NCBI GenBank assembly: GCA_010094045.1
Contig: ML986604.1
Location: 253,512-317,511 of the forward strand
Length of the DNA stretch: 64,000 bases
Direction of reading: 5' to 3'
Source of the DNA: Lojkania enalia
Taxonomy: Eukaryota; Ascomycota; Dothideomycetes; Pleosporales
Part shown: positions 25,060 through 36,821 of the stretch, in pieces
Position numbering within the stretch: position 1 is the first letter of the stretch
Layout of the letters: every line of letters begins with the position of its first letter
The notes under the pieces: generated by a model
Databases searched by the model: none
The model's input: only the letters and a program-made list of their open reading frames with translations
What the model was told of the DNA's origin: nothing
Translations under genes and position numbers: made by a program

Positions 25060-27552
25060 ATGGCCCCGTTAGTCATTGCCCTTCCTCATCGTCGCGCTCT
25101 CTCCCGGCGGTCGCTTTCGCGCCGCCCTGTTCGACGTCGAGCTGCTTCTTCCTCTCCCCGTGCGAGCGCTCCGTCCAGCTTTTCTATCGCGTCCGCAGCT
25201 GCTGAAGGCGATACTAACGTCATGCTCTCGTTTAGGAGAAATATCACGATCGACCTCCACACGGGCTCGGAACACAACTCGCTCTCCGACGAAGGCTCCT
25301 CAGGTGTCCAAGTCTCGTCCGGCAGTCACGAGGACGACGTCTACTCAGAATCCCCCGAGGAGGACGAAGACGAAGACTGGGACTACATTGAAGACGAGAT
25401 CGAGCCCTCCGACTCCGCCTCGCGCCCTCGCCCCCGCCATATTAAGCACCATTCTATTCCGCCCCCGGCTCCTCGACCTCAACCTGCGCGCTCCAAGTCT
25501 TCTCGCCACCGTGTACTCGTCGACCCCCCTTCTCGCCACAGATCCAGAAGCAGGCACACACTGGAGCGCGAACAGAGGCCGCGACGGCGAAGGCCACAAT
25601 CCGTCCATACTGAAAGCCTGGACGACCACGACGACTATCCTGGCTACGGGGCCCGTGGTGGCCATCCGCCGCACCACCCTAGCGCGCAATGGTCCCATAT
25701 ACCGCATCAGCCACCGAGTGGATATGCGCCCAGCGTAATGTCAAACCCTCAATATAATCCCTTCACGGGAGGACCACCAGGGGGGCCCGCCAATCAATTA
25801 GTACCTTTCGGGGCCCCTCACGATCCGTATGGCTTTGGGCAGAACCCCTTTGCCCCGCCTCCGGGAGCTAACCCCTTCTCCCCTGCTGGACATTCCGGTG
25901 CCAATGGATACTTTGACAGCCAGAGACCAGGCCGTGGACATCGCAATTCTATGCCACCTGCTCCCCCAGGCGAAATGATGCCATACTACGCTAATAGATT
26001 CTATCCTCCGTATGGTGCGCCCTATGGCATACCTGGGATGCCTCCAATGTATCAATATCCTCAACCATCACATCATCCTTCCCCTCCTCCGCATCCGCCG
26101 TCTAAGAAATCAACTCCAGCGCCCCCCGCCGACCAAGCTGCTGCTCCCCCCCCTCCCCCTCCTCCCCCACCACCGCCGCCGCCGCCACCGCCACCTGTGA
26201 TGATGCCTCCTCCGCCCCCACCACCGGACACTCAAAAAGAGGATGGTATGCTTTCGAAACTTGAGAAGCTTCTTCTAGGCAAACAGGAGGAAGACGAGAA
26301 AAAGGCTGAGGATGCGAAGTTTGCTCGTCTGGAGTCGCTTCTCATTGCTCAACAAGAAGCTCGTCTAGAGAAAGAAGCGGCGAAGAAGAAAGCTGCAGAG
26401 GAGGCCGCAGCAGCGGCAGCAGATGCGAAGAAACGGGGGGACGAAGACAAGCTCGAAAAATTAGAGAAGCTCATTTTGGCCCAGAAGGACGAGCAAATGA
26501 AGCGAGAGGCTGCGGCCGAGGCAGCCCGCAAAGCAGAGAAGGCCGAAGCGGATGCCAAAGCCGCAAAAGAAGCAGCAGAGAAGCAGGCCGCGGCAGAACA
26601 GGCTTCAAAATTGCTCGATGCGGCAAAGAAAGCGAGAGAGGAAGCCGAAGCAAAAGCTGCAAAGGAAGCAGAAGAAACAAAAGCTGCTCACGAGAAGGCG
26701 CTTGCGGAGGCCAAAGCAGCCGCTGAGGAGCTTGAGAAAGCGAAGAAAGCTGCAGAAGAAGAGGCTGCTAAGCTGAAACCCACTGATGCCCCGAAACCAC
26801 CCATCAGATTCAAGGACGCTGTAGGCCGCAAGTTCAGTTTTCCTTGGCATCTTTGTAAGACTTGGAAGGTATGTGATATCTCCGAATTATACTTGAAGTA
26901 CGCTTCTAACAATGGCTAGGGAATGGAAGAACTGATCAAACAAGCCTTTCTGCACGTTGATGTCATTGGGCCACATGTTCACGAAGGACATTACGATCTC
27001 GTAGGTCCTGATGGTGAAATCATCCTCCCTCAGGTCTGGGAAACAATGGTTCAGCCAGACTGGGCCATCACGATGCACATGTGGCCCATGCCCGAACCTC
27101 CAGCAGAGCCAAAGGAGCCGCCACCACCTCCTCCACCACCCGTAATGGTTGACCCATATCATCATGGCCAAGTACCGGCAAAAGTAAAGCGGAAGGACAA
27201 GAAGGCAAGAGGTGCCCACCACCATGCTGCTCCTCCCCCACCACCACCGCCGCCACCTCCACCTCCACCACCACCCCCTGGTGGTGGACCCGGACCTGAA
27301 ATGATGCCACCGCCTCCTCCGCCGCCACCACCACCACCACCGCCGCCACCGCCTCCACCCGGCGCAACTCCTGGCATTGAGGTCGTGCATCAACCCCGAA
27401 GGAGGGAGAGACCGGCGCCAGTTTCACCTTTTATGAGATGGGCTGCAGGAAGCAGTCGTTCGCAGTCTTTAAAAGGAGTAAAAAAACCTGAAGGCCAAGT
27501 TAGTCCAACTGCTACAGCCTCTGCAAATGGAGAGGGTTGCGTTGTCATGTAA
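25060..27552 (+). CDS. Poly-proline, coiled-coil, ubiquitin-like-domain protein with C-terminal CaaX box
   Basis: Function unknown. Proposed exons are 25060-25067, 25236-26868 and 26920-27552 (757 residues, start MAPRNITIDLHTGSEHN). The first intron (25068-25235) has a GTTAGT donor, an ACTAAC branch site and a TTTAG acceptor. Because it is 168 bases and lacks stops, retention would add 56 residues in frame. In order: an acidic Ser-rich start, an RH/Pro-rich stretch, a long poly-Pro tract, an Ala/Lys/Glu coiled coil of about 170 residues, then a compact domain beginning RFKDAVGRKFSFPWHLCKTW and ending WAITMHMW that resembles the ubiquitin-like domain found in fungal proteins of this shape. Two more poly-Pro tracts follow. 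The last four residues are CVVM, a farnesylation-type CaaX motif, suggesting membrane tethering. A scaffold for actin or polarity proteins (SH3/WW/profilin partners) is possible but is inference. Confidence 0.8.
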
Positions 27553-28914
27553 ATATCATCTGAAATTGGCCGTACAGTGGCTGTATTTGTTTCCAGACGG
27601 GGAACACAAGGGGTTCAAAGTGAGAAAAGGGCGGTTCGATCGAGTCAATAGGAGGATGCCTAATTTTGTATCAAGTCTGCCACCGGTCTTCTCGACTTCT
27701 ACGCTCTGCTTTAGTCTGGCGGCCTTCTCCCTATTTTCGCACCGTTTCTATTTTCGGTCTGGAACATTCCGGCTATTGCTTTGGTCTTTTTTAGATGCTT
27801 TTTTGTAACATTGGTGCCTACTGCTGCAGTAGTTGGATGGCCTTCAGGGGGCATGGTTTTCCTCCCGCGGATGTCGCGGGTCTTTCATGCTCCAGGGGAA
27901 TTGTTTCGATGTATCCTTTTCATACGTATCATTTCGGATTCCATTTTCATGGCAGACGCTCTTGACAATGTTTTTGCATTTATTACGTTATTCCCAATAC
28001 CCCTCTCTCCCCTCACCGCAGGTTTGTTGGACTTTTGGATTGAGTACAACGGCGCGTATTACTCAAAGGAATCGGGCATTTGAGTGGATTCGATTTCTTG
28101 CGTGGATCTATACTAGGTGTCTCGGACTCATCTTTGCAGCTTTACAACCGGGTGCATGGGACGGCTGGGACTGCTTTCCAGATTGATGTGAGGGAAAAGT
28201 TCAGATACCATTGCCAATTCAGGGCCTCCATCGTCGACTGCATTTCGAAAGATATTCTGTTTTGTCATTTCAGTTGACTGTTAGCAATGGAGTCGGGCGT
28301 TGGTCTGCACATTGTTGGGAAGGAGGTGATGATGAGATGAAGACATGAATGATGAGGAGGCTAGCGACGATGTTTGTGGAGATTTTGGAAATTAAATGTG
28401 TTTTTTTGACTTGTTTTTCTTCTCTTGTGCGTTCTGTTGAGATTGTTTCTTCTGAGAGCTTAATACTTGGCTAATAAACCCAATCGCTCCCCTTTCAAAT
28501 GCTTTGAAACGTCAATTCTGCCATTTTGTCACCTCGTTAGCTATGTTGTGGCGCGTTCCGTATCCCAAGCGAGCGCCTTGTCAAGCCAAAAGCCTCATAG
28601 CAAGTCGTTCCCCCGCCAAGCGCGAAAGCACGTGCACACTACGTCACAGATTAGCGCCTTGAGTTGTCTTTCTGGGTAACTACACCCTTCAACAAACAAG
28701 TCAAATGACGGGCATAAAACAAGGCCAAAGGGCTTGGAGCTTGGGGCTGAGGCTTCTTTTTTTTTTTTTTTTTGAGAGCAATAGGCATTTTCACTAGAAC
28801 ATACACACATGTTCTTAACGTATGCTTTTCCGTATGAATTTGCGCGTTTCTACTCAAGTTGCTAGTGACGATCTGCTCTGTATAAGTTCGACATTCTCGT
28901 ATGAATAGACCTAG
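27553..28914. other. 3' flank and intergenic; no gene seen
   Basis: The first part is probably a long 3' UTR of the CaaX gene. Open frames (27527-27808, 27781-28083, 27833-28186) are not supported by any family or splice pattern. A run of about 19 T lies near 28755-28773. Confidence 0.45.
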
Positions 28915-29962
28915 ATGTCCGGCATCCCAAGGCACTTCTTCCACCTCACAACGCTCCTTTTAGCAACAAGCACGTTCGGCCAGCCCTCCTCTCAATCACA
29001 CAGCCCAGTACACTTCTACGATGCCCTGCTCCCCCGCGCCGACCTGCACGTCTCTGTAGAATACACAGACGACTCCGCATTCCAGCGTGCAGTGCTAAAC
29101 AGCACGAACACATATCGACGCCAGCATAGCGCGAGTGCTGTGGAGTGGAACGAGAGTCTGGCGGAGTATGCGGGGGAGTGGAGTGCGGGGTGTGTATTTG
29201 AACATTCAGTATGTGCAATACTCTCCTCCTTTTTTTTTTTTGGTTCCTTCTCTTATGCATATGCTTTATGTTATGTCTGCATGTTTGAACCTTGATATAG
29301 AAGGAGAAATACTTAGATATCGCAGGGCGGTCACTCAGGCGAGAACCTCGCGTCCGGATATCCGAGCACCACGGCCTCGCACGATGCCTGGGGCCACGAG
29401 CGGGAGGACTACGACTTTGACAAAGGCAAGTCCCGACTCGTTCTTTCCCCCGTCTTACTTTCCCCCTTTCTTGCCCCACCCCTCCCCTTCGTCCACCCTA
29501 ACATCTTTACAACCTACCATTCTAACTGCCCAAGCAACATTCACAAAACAAACCGGCCACTTCACCCAATTGGTCTGGAAATCCACAACCAGTGTCGGCT
29601 GCGGCCGCACGCTATGCAACGGCCGGGACGGCGGCGGCGCTCCGGGTTGGTACATCGTTTGTGAGTACTATCCGCCGGGGAATGTGCTGGGGCGGTTTAA
29701 GGAGAATGTGCAGGAGAGGGTTAGGGATGAGCCGGAAGATCCTGAAGAGGAGAACCCTGAGGAAGAAGGGCCTGATGGGCCTGAGGAGGAAGGACCGGAT
29801 GAGGAGGAAGATGAGCCAGACGAATGCCCGCAGGGTGCTATTTGTCCGGAAGAAGACGACGACTGTCCGCAAGGCGCTGTATGCTCAGTAGGCGCGCGAG
29901 TGCGAGGTTGGAGGTGGTTGGCAGCGATTTCTTTGACAGTAATTTTTGTGGTGGATAGTTGA
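28915..29962 (+). CDS. Secreted CAP/PR-1 (SCP) family protein, probably GPI-anchored
   Basis: A CAP-domain protein related to yeast Pry proteins, which bind sterols and fatty acids outside the cell. Exons 28915-29208, 29326-29425 and 29535-29962 give 273 residues. Intron 1 is GT-AG (117 bases). Intron 2 (29426-29534) appears to be GC-AG: the donor reads AAAG/GCAAGT, and only this choice gives the conserved join DFDKATFTKQTGHFTQLVWK. A signal peptide covers about residues 1-22. The CAP fold shows LNSTNTYRRQHSA, the histidine of FEHSGGHSGENLASGY, the CAP1 motif GHFTQLVWKSTTSVGCG and the CAP2 motif WYIVCEYYPPGN. An acidic Pro/Glu linker follows. The tail ends in a hydrophobic segment (WLAAISLTVIFVV) right at the C-terminus, as in a GPI-attachment signal. 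Such proteins are exported and can act in lipid binding or host interaction. Confidence 0.88.
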
Positions 29963-30539
29963 GCTGCGTTGTTCAGATTAAACTGTATATATGCACAGAG
30001 CAGAGTTAAAATACCTATAGCATAGCAAAGTTGTGATCGTGTATGGATATACCAGAGGAGCTACGATACGTATCTATCATGCAAATCTTGCATCTAGATC
30101 CTTATACTCCAATCCATGTTACCCGCACTACCAACCAAATATCAACGCCCAACAACAATATCCCACCTCCTACTTACTCATCAAGATTCGATCTAACCAT
30201 ACCCTCCCACACAAGCACTGCCTCGAAACAAATTCCACCTTGTTTCAGGGCAAGCCGAACCACCATCACACCACACAAACCTTTTCTACCACGTATAGTA
30301 GTCCTCACCTCCCCCTTTCCCAAAAAAAAAAAAACTCTCCCCACACAATACATCTAGCATACCCAACGTAAAACGCCACCAATGCACATATCCTAAATAC
30401 CTCTCAATACACTTCAAACGCAATGAAAAGGAGCGTACGGTGATCGAGTTGGGGGTATCTCATTTTTCAAACACATCAAAACGCAAACAGCTCCCAGAAA
30501 GTCGAAATTATGTATGCATGCATGTCATGAGAAAAAAGA
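29963..30539. other. Convergent 3' region between CAP protein and glycosyltransferase
   Basis: 577 bases between two converging genes. It is AT/CA-rich, with an A-run near 30320-30332. Both transcripts should end here. No gene is seen. Confidence 0.5.
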
Positions 30540-32415
30540 CTACCAAATAATCCCCTTCCAGTCAAAATCCCCGTCAACATTCACCCAATTCCCCCTCTCC
30601 ACCGCGCTTTCCCAGCCCATCATGACCGCCAGAATCCGGCACCCTATGCTAGACACCGTGCACACGACTGTGTCCGCCCTGCCGACGACCGCAAGGTCGA
30701 GCAGGTACGCGCGGCCGACGAATTCGCGGAGCTTCATTGCGGAATCCGGGACGCTGTCGATGTCGAGGTTGCTCACGTCGTTCGTGTTCTTGACCTCCTG
30801 TCCGAGGCTAAAGAAGACGTCGCGGTAGAAGCCGCCCTCCCACCCCGTCAGCTCGTCAATCCACGGGTTCTTTTTGCCCTGCGCCGCCTCGAGGGCTTGC
30901 TTGGTGGCTAGGATGATGCGGTCCTGCGCCCGAAGCGTGTGGCTCATTTCCGCCGAGTCGTACACTTGCGGATCGTCCGAGGCCAGGACGAGCTTGGAAG
31001 TAGAGTGGCGCGCATGGAGATCGTTGCCGCCAAGGCTTTTCTTGCTCTTCTTGCCTTTCCCGCCAGCGTTCTCTACGCGATCAATGTAGATGTCGCGTGC
31101 CGTCTCGATGTAGCGATCTAATGGAATGTAGTCCTTCTGGTACTTGAATTCATATGGGTGTTTGTCGCCGCGACGGACGTGAATGCCAATGCTGACGCCG
31201 CCATGCTCCTTGATGGGATTGTAGATGGTCTCGGCGCGTTCAGTAACATATTTTGCATCGTCAGCGCGAAGGTTGAAGAGAGCCTCATATCCCGTGCGCA
31301 GAAGGCCGAATATATTGTGTTGGCGCTGGACCCTCATCTTCCGAGGATCCTCGTATTCCTCGTTAAAGGAATGTCCGAACGTATATCTAACCGTGGCGGC
31401 AGACACGACAATGTGACGGGCATTGTGAGGACAGGGAACCATTTGAGTTTTTGGGGGAGGCATGCAGCCGGTAGCCGGCGGTGGCATAAAGTATGTGGCA
31501 AATTTTCCGTATGGCCTGTACTTATTTAGCGATCGATATAACTCGTACCCGGAAATATAGAGTAGTAACATACCATCGGGTATCGTCCACGAAGAACGTC
31601 CGATTCTCCTTCATGGCCAATCCGTACGACATCCACAACCGAAGCAAAGTGTTACCGAAGCCTGCATCCTCTGTTTCCATGACATATGTCAAGGTTTTAT
31701 CGCACACCTTCAAATCATGGTTAGTGTCCTCCGACTCATCCTCCACCAATCCCTTCGGCCTGCCCCCTGCCTTCGAAGGTGGGAGGAGTGACTGCTCTTC
31801 AGCCTCTTGGACATCTAGATAGTACTGGTCCTTTTGATAGTAGTTGAGCATTCGCTTAGCGAAGCCGTTTGCTGCCTGTGCTTCTTGGCGCAATTGTTTG
31901 GAGAGTTCCATAGATTGACGGCATATTTCGTGATAGTAAGTGGGCTTCAATGGGAAATCGTAGCTCTCTGGAATTGAGACGGTCCACCTAGAATTGCCTT
32001 TGACGTCCTGAACCACGACGGCAGACGGATCCTTGGGAAGAGATGTGTCGCCAACCAACTCCCACTCTTCTTCATCGTCATGCTCTACGACGTGGGAATG
32101 CTGTGTCCATATTTGGCGAACAATCAACCAGACAAGTACGGTTACAGTAACGAATCCAATAAGGAAGCGCTTCACCAAGCGGGAATGGTTGGCAGAAGTT
32201 GGCTTCTTGCCATGGCGCGGGATCAGAGAGGGGAGGCTTGGTGAAGGAGGCGGCGATGGGGACAGCAGACCACGGCGGGAAGCTACGGTAGGAGACAGGA
32301 AGGTGGCAGAAGTCACAGAGGGGCTCAACTGGGAATAAGAGGCCGACGATACAGACAGATTGGGATTCCGTCTAGCATGCATGGTCTTGATTTTCTTGGT
32401 GGCGTTGATGATCAT
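30540..32415 (-). CDS. Type II membrane protein, GT23 (alpha-1,6-fucosyltransferase)-like
   Basis: Exons 32415-31574 and 31515-30540 (58-base intron, phase 2) give 605 residues. A cytosolic Ser/Pro-rich tail of about 80 residues is followed by one membrane helix (about 84-103, FLIGFVTVTVLVWLIV) and a lumenal catalytic part, the layout of Golgi glycosyltransferases. Motifs shared with FUT8/NodZ-type enzymes are: a YGKFATYF block just after the intron; HVRRGDK near 393-399, the GDP-fucose binding signature; LASDDPQVYDSAEM; and the C-terminal VVCTVSSIGCRILAVMMGWE, like the end of the FUT8 catalytic domain. The joint choice is supported because only the acceptor TACAG restores the DDTRWPYGKF reading. 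Fucose use in filamentous ascomycetes is poorly known, so donor and acceptor are uncertain. The call rests on motif order, not on alignment. Confidence 0.75.
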
Positions 32416-33901
32416 GTCGGCACCGTGGCGTCTGGCAAATCTGGGGTTGCTCTCGTCTCGCGGGCAGTGTCGGAGGGCTCAGGCACTGGGTAGCTGTTGC
32501 GAATTCCTCGAGACAGCCTTCTAAGCACCTGTCCCGGCAGGTGAAAACAGCAAAGAGAAGCAGGGTAGCGTCGAGCGGGCCCTTTACACAAGGAGAGTAA
32601 GAAACGAAAACGAACAGAACAAACGAGAGGAAAGAGGAAAGGTGGAACGAAGGCCTGCTGTGAGACTACGAAGGCATGAGGGGGTGTCGAGGGAAGAGAA
32701 GAGGCGGACGGGCGTCAAGAGTTTCACGGCAGAAACAAACTGGCGCGATCTCCATCAAGGAGCCTAACGGGATGGGCGTGAAATGCGAGACCTTCCGGCG
32801 GCGCAATTTAGAAGAAGGGTGAAGCAAAACGGGAACGGGCCACGATATGGGCGAAGGCGGAGATCTGGCGCGGAGAAGCGTGCGCTTGTCAGGAAGGAGG
32901 CAGACGGCAGGGGAGTCCAGGGCGGGCCCGGTGGCCATTTTTCAGGTGGCATGGTGACATGGGCCAGGAGGAGCCCTCAGTTGATGAGCGTCACTGGTTT
33001 GAGAGGTCGTGGTCCCAGGGCTTCTGCTGCGGTGCGTGTCGGAATCTGAAACGCTGGCGTCGACGTCTGAGAAGGTGGCCAATGCGGGTCCGCCCTAGGA
33101 CCCGAACGACCCGTCCCATTGCATCCCAAGTACCGCTCGTCAGCATCTACTACTACAGGTAGCATCCACCAGCTAGAGGCCGTTGACCCATCAAGTGCCC
33201 GAATCAGCAGAACCGAACCCGGGACCCCGCGCGGCTGACTCCCTACTGGCCGTGTCTGCAGCGGCAGCTATCTATGTAGAGCGCACCTAGAGTGCACCGG
33301 ACGCGCGCACCTGACACGGCGCGCCGGCAAGTTGTTCATATAGTGACGCTGTACGATAGGCCCTGCTCTCTGCACGTCATGATTTCAATTAGAGTGTGCT
33401 ACAGCAGAGACGAGCGGGTTGGATAGACACATACTAATACGAATATAGAAGCTGCATTAGATCAAGTTCTGCAAAGCCTATCATTCATCGACCTTGCACG
33501 AACAAACGGGGTATCAAAGTCGAAAGCTCCTGACGGCGCTGGCATAAAAAGATCCGCACCGCACCGCACCGCACCGCACCGCGCCGCAAAACACCGTACA
33601 TACATAGAGAGACAAGCCTGCCCGTTTCCCCCATATCTCCAAAGACGTGCAGTCCATCAATCGTCTCCATGTCCCTGCTGTGTAAACGCCAATCGAAACA
33701 ATACGCATTTCCTCCCTCCGCATCCTACTCATCTCGCCTCTCGTCGGGTGATCATTAATTTGTACCATTTATTACAGGAAATGCAGTCGTCCTCGCTTCC
33801 ATCGCGCCGCCGCCAGCATCCTATTCGGCGGAAGCGAGATCGTCATTCTTCTTATCCAGCCCTTGGGCACTAGACGAATTCCATCTCTTCAAGCTACTCT
33901 A
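32416..33901. other. GC-rich leader of the glycosyltransferase and 3' flank of the kinesin
   Basis: About 1.5 kb with no gene. The first ~600 bases are probably the promoter/leader of the glycosyltransferase. The part from about 33480 on is the kinesin 3' flank and contains a short CCGCA tandem repeat. Open frames here have no family signal. Confidence 0.45.
33554..33588. repeat. CCGCA pentanucleotide tandem repeat
   Basis: About seven tandem five-base units (ccgca, one unit ccgcg) in non-coding sequence downstream of the kinesin gene. It is a likely length-polymorphic microsatellite. Confidence 0.8.
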
Positions 33902-36821
33902 TCACCTGTCCTCACTGACTGGGCGGAGGCTGCTTCGTCGTGCTCCGTTGGCGTTGTCGACGCGTCCAGAGATCATCTCATCCAGCATACGCGTCACATC
34001 TGCCATCTTCTGCGTCTCCGACTTCGGATTGGACAAAAATCCTACCGGGCTGATCGGTGACCCCTTGACTTTCAAGCTACCGGTACTGCCCTCGCTACGT
34101 CTATGCGATGTTCTCCGGCTCCCTGGCGACCCCTCGCTGCCGACCTCGTGTGCATTGTCGCGTTTCCTACCAGCTGAGGTCAGCGCAGCAATCATCCTTT
34201 CCTTGTCCTCCAGCTGCGCTCGGAGGTTGCTAATCTCTGCATCTTTTTCCGCAATGGTGGCAACAAGCCCTCCATCCTCGCTAGTTCCCGCAAGCTTCTG
34301 TGACAGACTCATGGAGACACGTGAATGGCTGGACCGTCGAGCTTGCAATAGCCTCTTCTCCAAAGTGCCAATGTAGCGAGTCTTGTCCGCCAAATCGGCC
34401 TGTAGCGATTGGATCTGTGCCGCCTGGCTGGCCGTGCCGTCTCCGTTGTCTCCAAGCGAGTCGTCCTCCTCCGACCCTTCCAGTGGAAGCGTATTAAAAG
34501 CAACGCTGGGCATCATACCTTGTCCAGGCACTTCGAGTGTGGAATGACTAGCCGAAGACCGCGCGGAAATTGGTACTCTATAATCGCCCCCATTACTGAG
34601 TACAGAACCACGGTGCTGCATACTCATTGCTGAGAATGACCGGTTCGTGTTGACCCCCAATGACTTTGAACTCAATATCAGCCGGTTCAAATGTTCAATG
34701 CGCTCCTTAAGAGCTGTTCGAGCGAGCTGCATCTCGAGCATTTGTTCTTCGTGTCGGAACTTGTCCTCCTCACGTGCTTGTGCTTTCTCCTTCTCCTCCT
34801 CTTCATCCTTCCCTTTGGTTTCCTTGGCTTTATTTTGCTCTTCGAGCTGCTTTCGAAGCTCTTGGATCTCTAGCCTATAGCGATCCAACAGTGCGCGGCT
34901 ACCTACATCTGCACCAGCACCAAGAGACTCGTCGGCCTTCTTAGCATGACTAACGATATTGTTCTTTGCTCGTGCCGCAAACTTAAGTGTGTTCAACGTC
35001 TCGCCAGTATGACTAGTAGCCGCTGCGACACTGCCACTCGCTCCGATTTGAATTGTACAAAGAATGCTGACGAGCGAGTTTCCAGAAAGCGCGGGCTGCA
35101 GCAGTCGAGTAAGCTTGCTATCTCTGTATGGCAGATGCTTTCCTTCCTTGCTTGGCTTGTCTTTGTCTGACCCGGACTTGTCCTTCTCGCTTGATAATCG
35201 AGCAATGACGGTCCCAAGCGTTAGCAAACTTTTGTTAATGTGAGACCCTTCCGTTCGTCGTTCCTTACTGTCGGCAGCTTTCTCGGAGCCAGCAAGGTCG
35301 ATCAAACTTAGAGTGGAAACGCGAACACCACCTGGAGCGATGGCTGATCGCTTACTCTCCTTGAGGCTACCGATACCAGGAACTACACGCTCTCGGCTTT
35401 CGACAACGATCTGCACGACAGCATGACTTCGGGAACTTCTCGCGTTAAATTGCGTTCCGGCTACTCTTCGTGCGTTGTCACCCCGTGCGATAACTCTTAG
35501 AAGCTGCGTCGGACTCTGTACAATTTCCTCCTTGAGCGGAGTCGCATATACGCCACGCTTACTATCTTCCCTAAGCTTAATCTCCTCTTGCGGTCCAGAT
35601 TGGCCATTCGGGCCCGTTTGGACAGGTCCAGCTAATAGGTCATTAATCTTCTCGTTGTATATTTCAAGATAGCTAACGCGCAGGAGAAACTCTCGCTGGG
35701 GTGTCTCGCGAATGTAAGAGAAGATGTCGGTTATGGCCAATGGGATGACTCCTGGGTTCGTGGCTGTTCCTTGCATAGAGAAGGTTTTGCCTGTTCCGGT
35801 CATGCCGTACGCGAATACGGTCCCGTGGTAACCCTCCATAACCCGACGAACCAGTCGCTTAGCAGCAGCATCGTACACACGGCGGTTATTGTCTTGCGTA
35901 TCGAATACGTTGTCTATATTACTTCAAGTCAGCTCCGAAGCAATACACCTGTCGTGAAACATTACCATAATAGTAGTCGCCCCCTTCCCGGCCTTTATAT
36001 GCTATGAGTGAACGTTTCGCATTGACATCCCATTCCAACTCTTGCTTGCTATCTTTGGCGCCTACATCTGGCCGTATGCGCACACTAACAATGACATTTC
36101 CCTTCCCATCTTTCTGGTTCGAGTGTCCATCTGCAGTAGTTTTGCTGTCCGATCGGCCTCTGGAGTCTTCCTCTGCTACGTCTTCAATCGTAGTCGCACT
36201 CGTCGCATACGATCCTTGTGCGGATGAGTTCCTGCTTTGAGGAGGTGAGGGAAGGCTTAGATGACTAGTGTTTATGACTGACACAGAGTCACCACTACCA
36301 TTCAGCAAGCTTGGGGGCGTCAATGGAGACTTCAGCAAATTACGGCCTCCTAAGGACGATCTGGGTGCTGTCCTCCTAAGACTGCCTTGTCTTGAAAGTG
36401 TAGCGGCTGAGGACAGCCTCTGGTCCAGCGTGTCACTATCTGCAGTTGCACTAGCAGATAGAGGACTGGGCGGATGACTTGCATTTCTCCCATTATGCTT
36501 GGGGGGTTGCGGAAAAGCACCTATGCTGACCGTTTTGCGCAGTGACTTGCCCGGTGGTAATGGGCCAGCCGGCGAGTTGTCTGCGCTGAGGGTGGGGACG
36601 CTCGAAGCGGAGCCGGAGTGGCTCTTTGGAGTCGGTCGTTGCGGCAATGCTGAGGACGAAACGGCACGGTTGGCGGTCGCAAGAGACGGCAGAAGCGAAG
36701 CTCCAGGCGTTTTAGAGGCGGGACTGACGTTCGACGCGCGTGACTTGGCTACAGGTAACGAGGGAAGGGGGCCGGTGGGAGGAGCGATTGAAGGCCGCGA
36801 CGGGCGTGGAAGAGTCGTCAT
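33902..36821 (-). CDS. Kinesin-7 (Kip2/CENP-E-type) motor protein
   Basis: A microtubule plus-end motor, probably the KipA/Kip2 orthologue that carries polarity factors along cytoplasmic microtubules. Exons 36821-35966 and 35913-33902 (52-base intron, phase 1) give 955 residues. The start at 36821 has a good ACCATGA context and gives MTTLPRPSRPSIAPP; an upstream in-frame ATG (36872) lacks this. About 220 Ser/Pro-rich disordered residues precede the motor, typical of fungal Kip2/KipA. Motor motifs: NVIVSVRIRPD, P-loop FAYGMTGTGKT, switch I NARSSRSH, switch II LIDLAGSE, and NKSLLTLGTVIARL with the YRDSKLTRLLQPALSGNS block. The neck and stalk follow, with coiled coil (EEQNKAKETKGKDEEEEKE) and Ser-rich tail. 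CENP-E-like features such as REFLLRVSYLEIYNE support kinesin-7. The ATPase site looks intact. Confidence 0.9.

Noticed and set aside
27162..27377. Minus-strand poly-glycine open frame
   Set aside because: It is the antisense of poly-proline codons in the CaaX gene.
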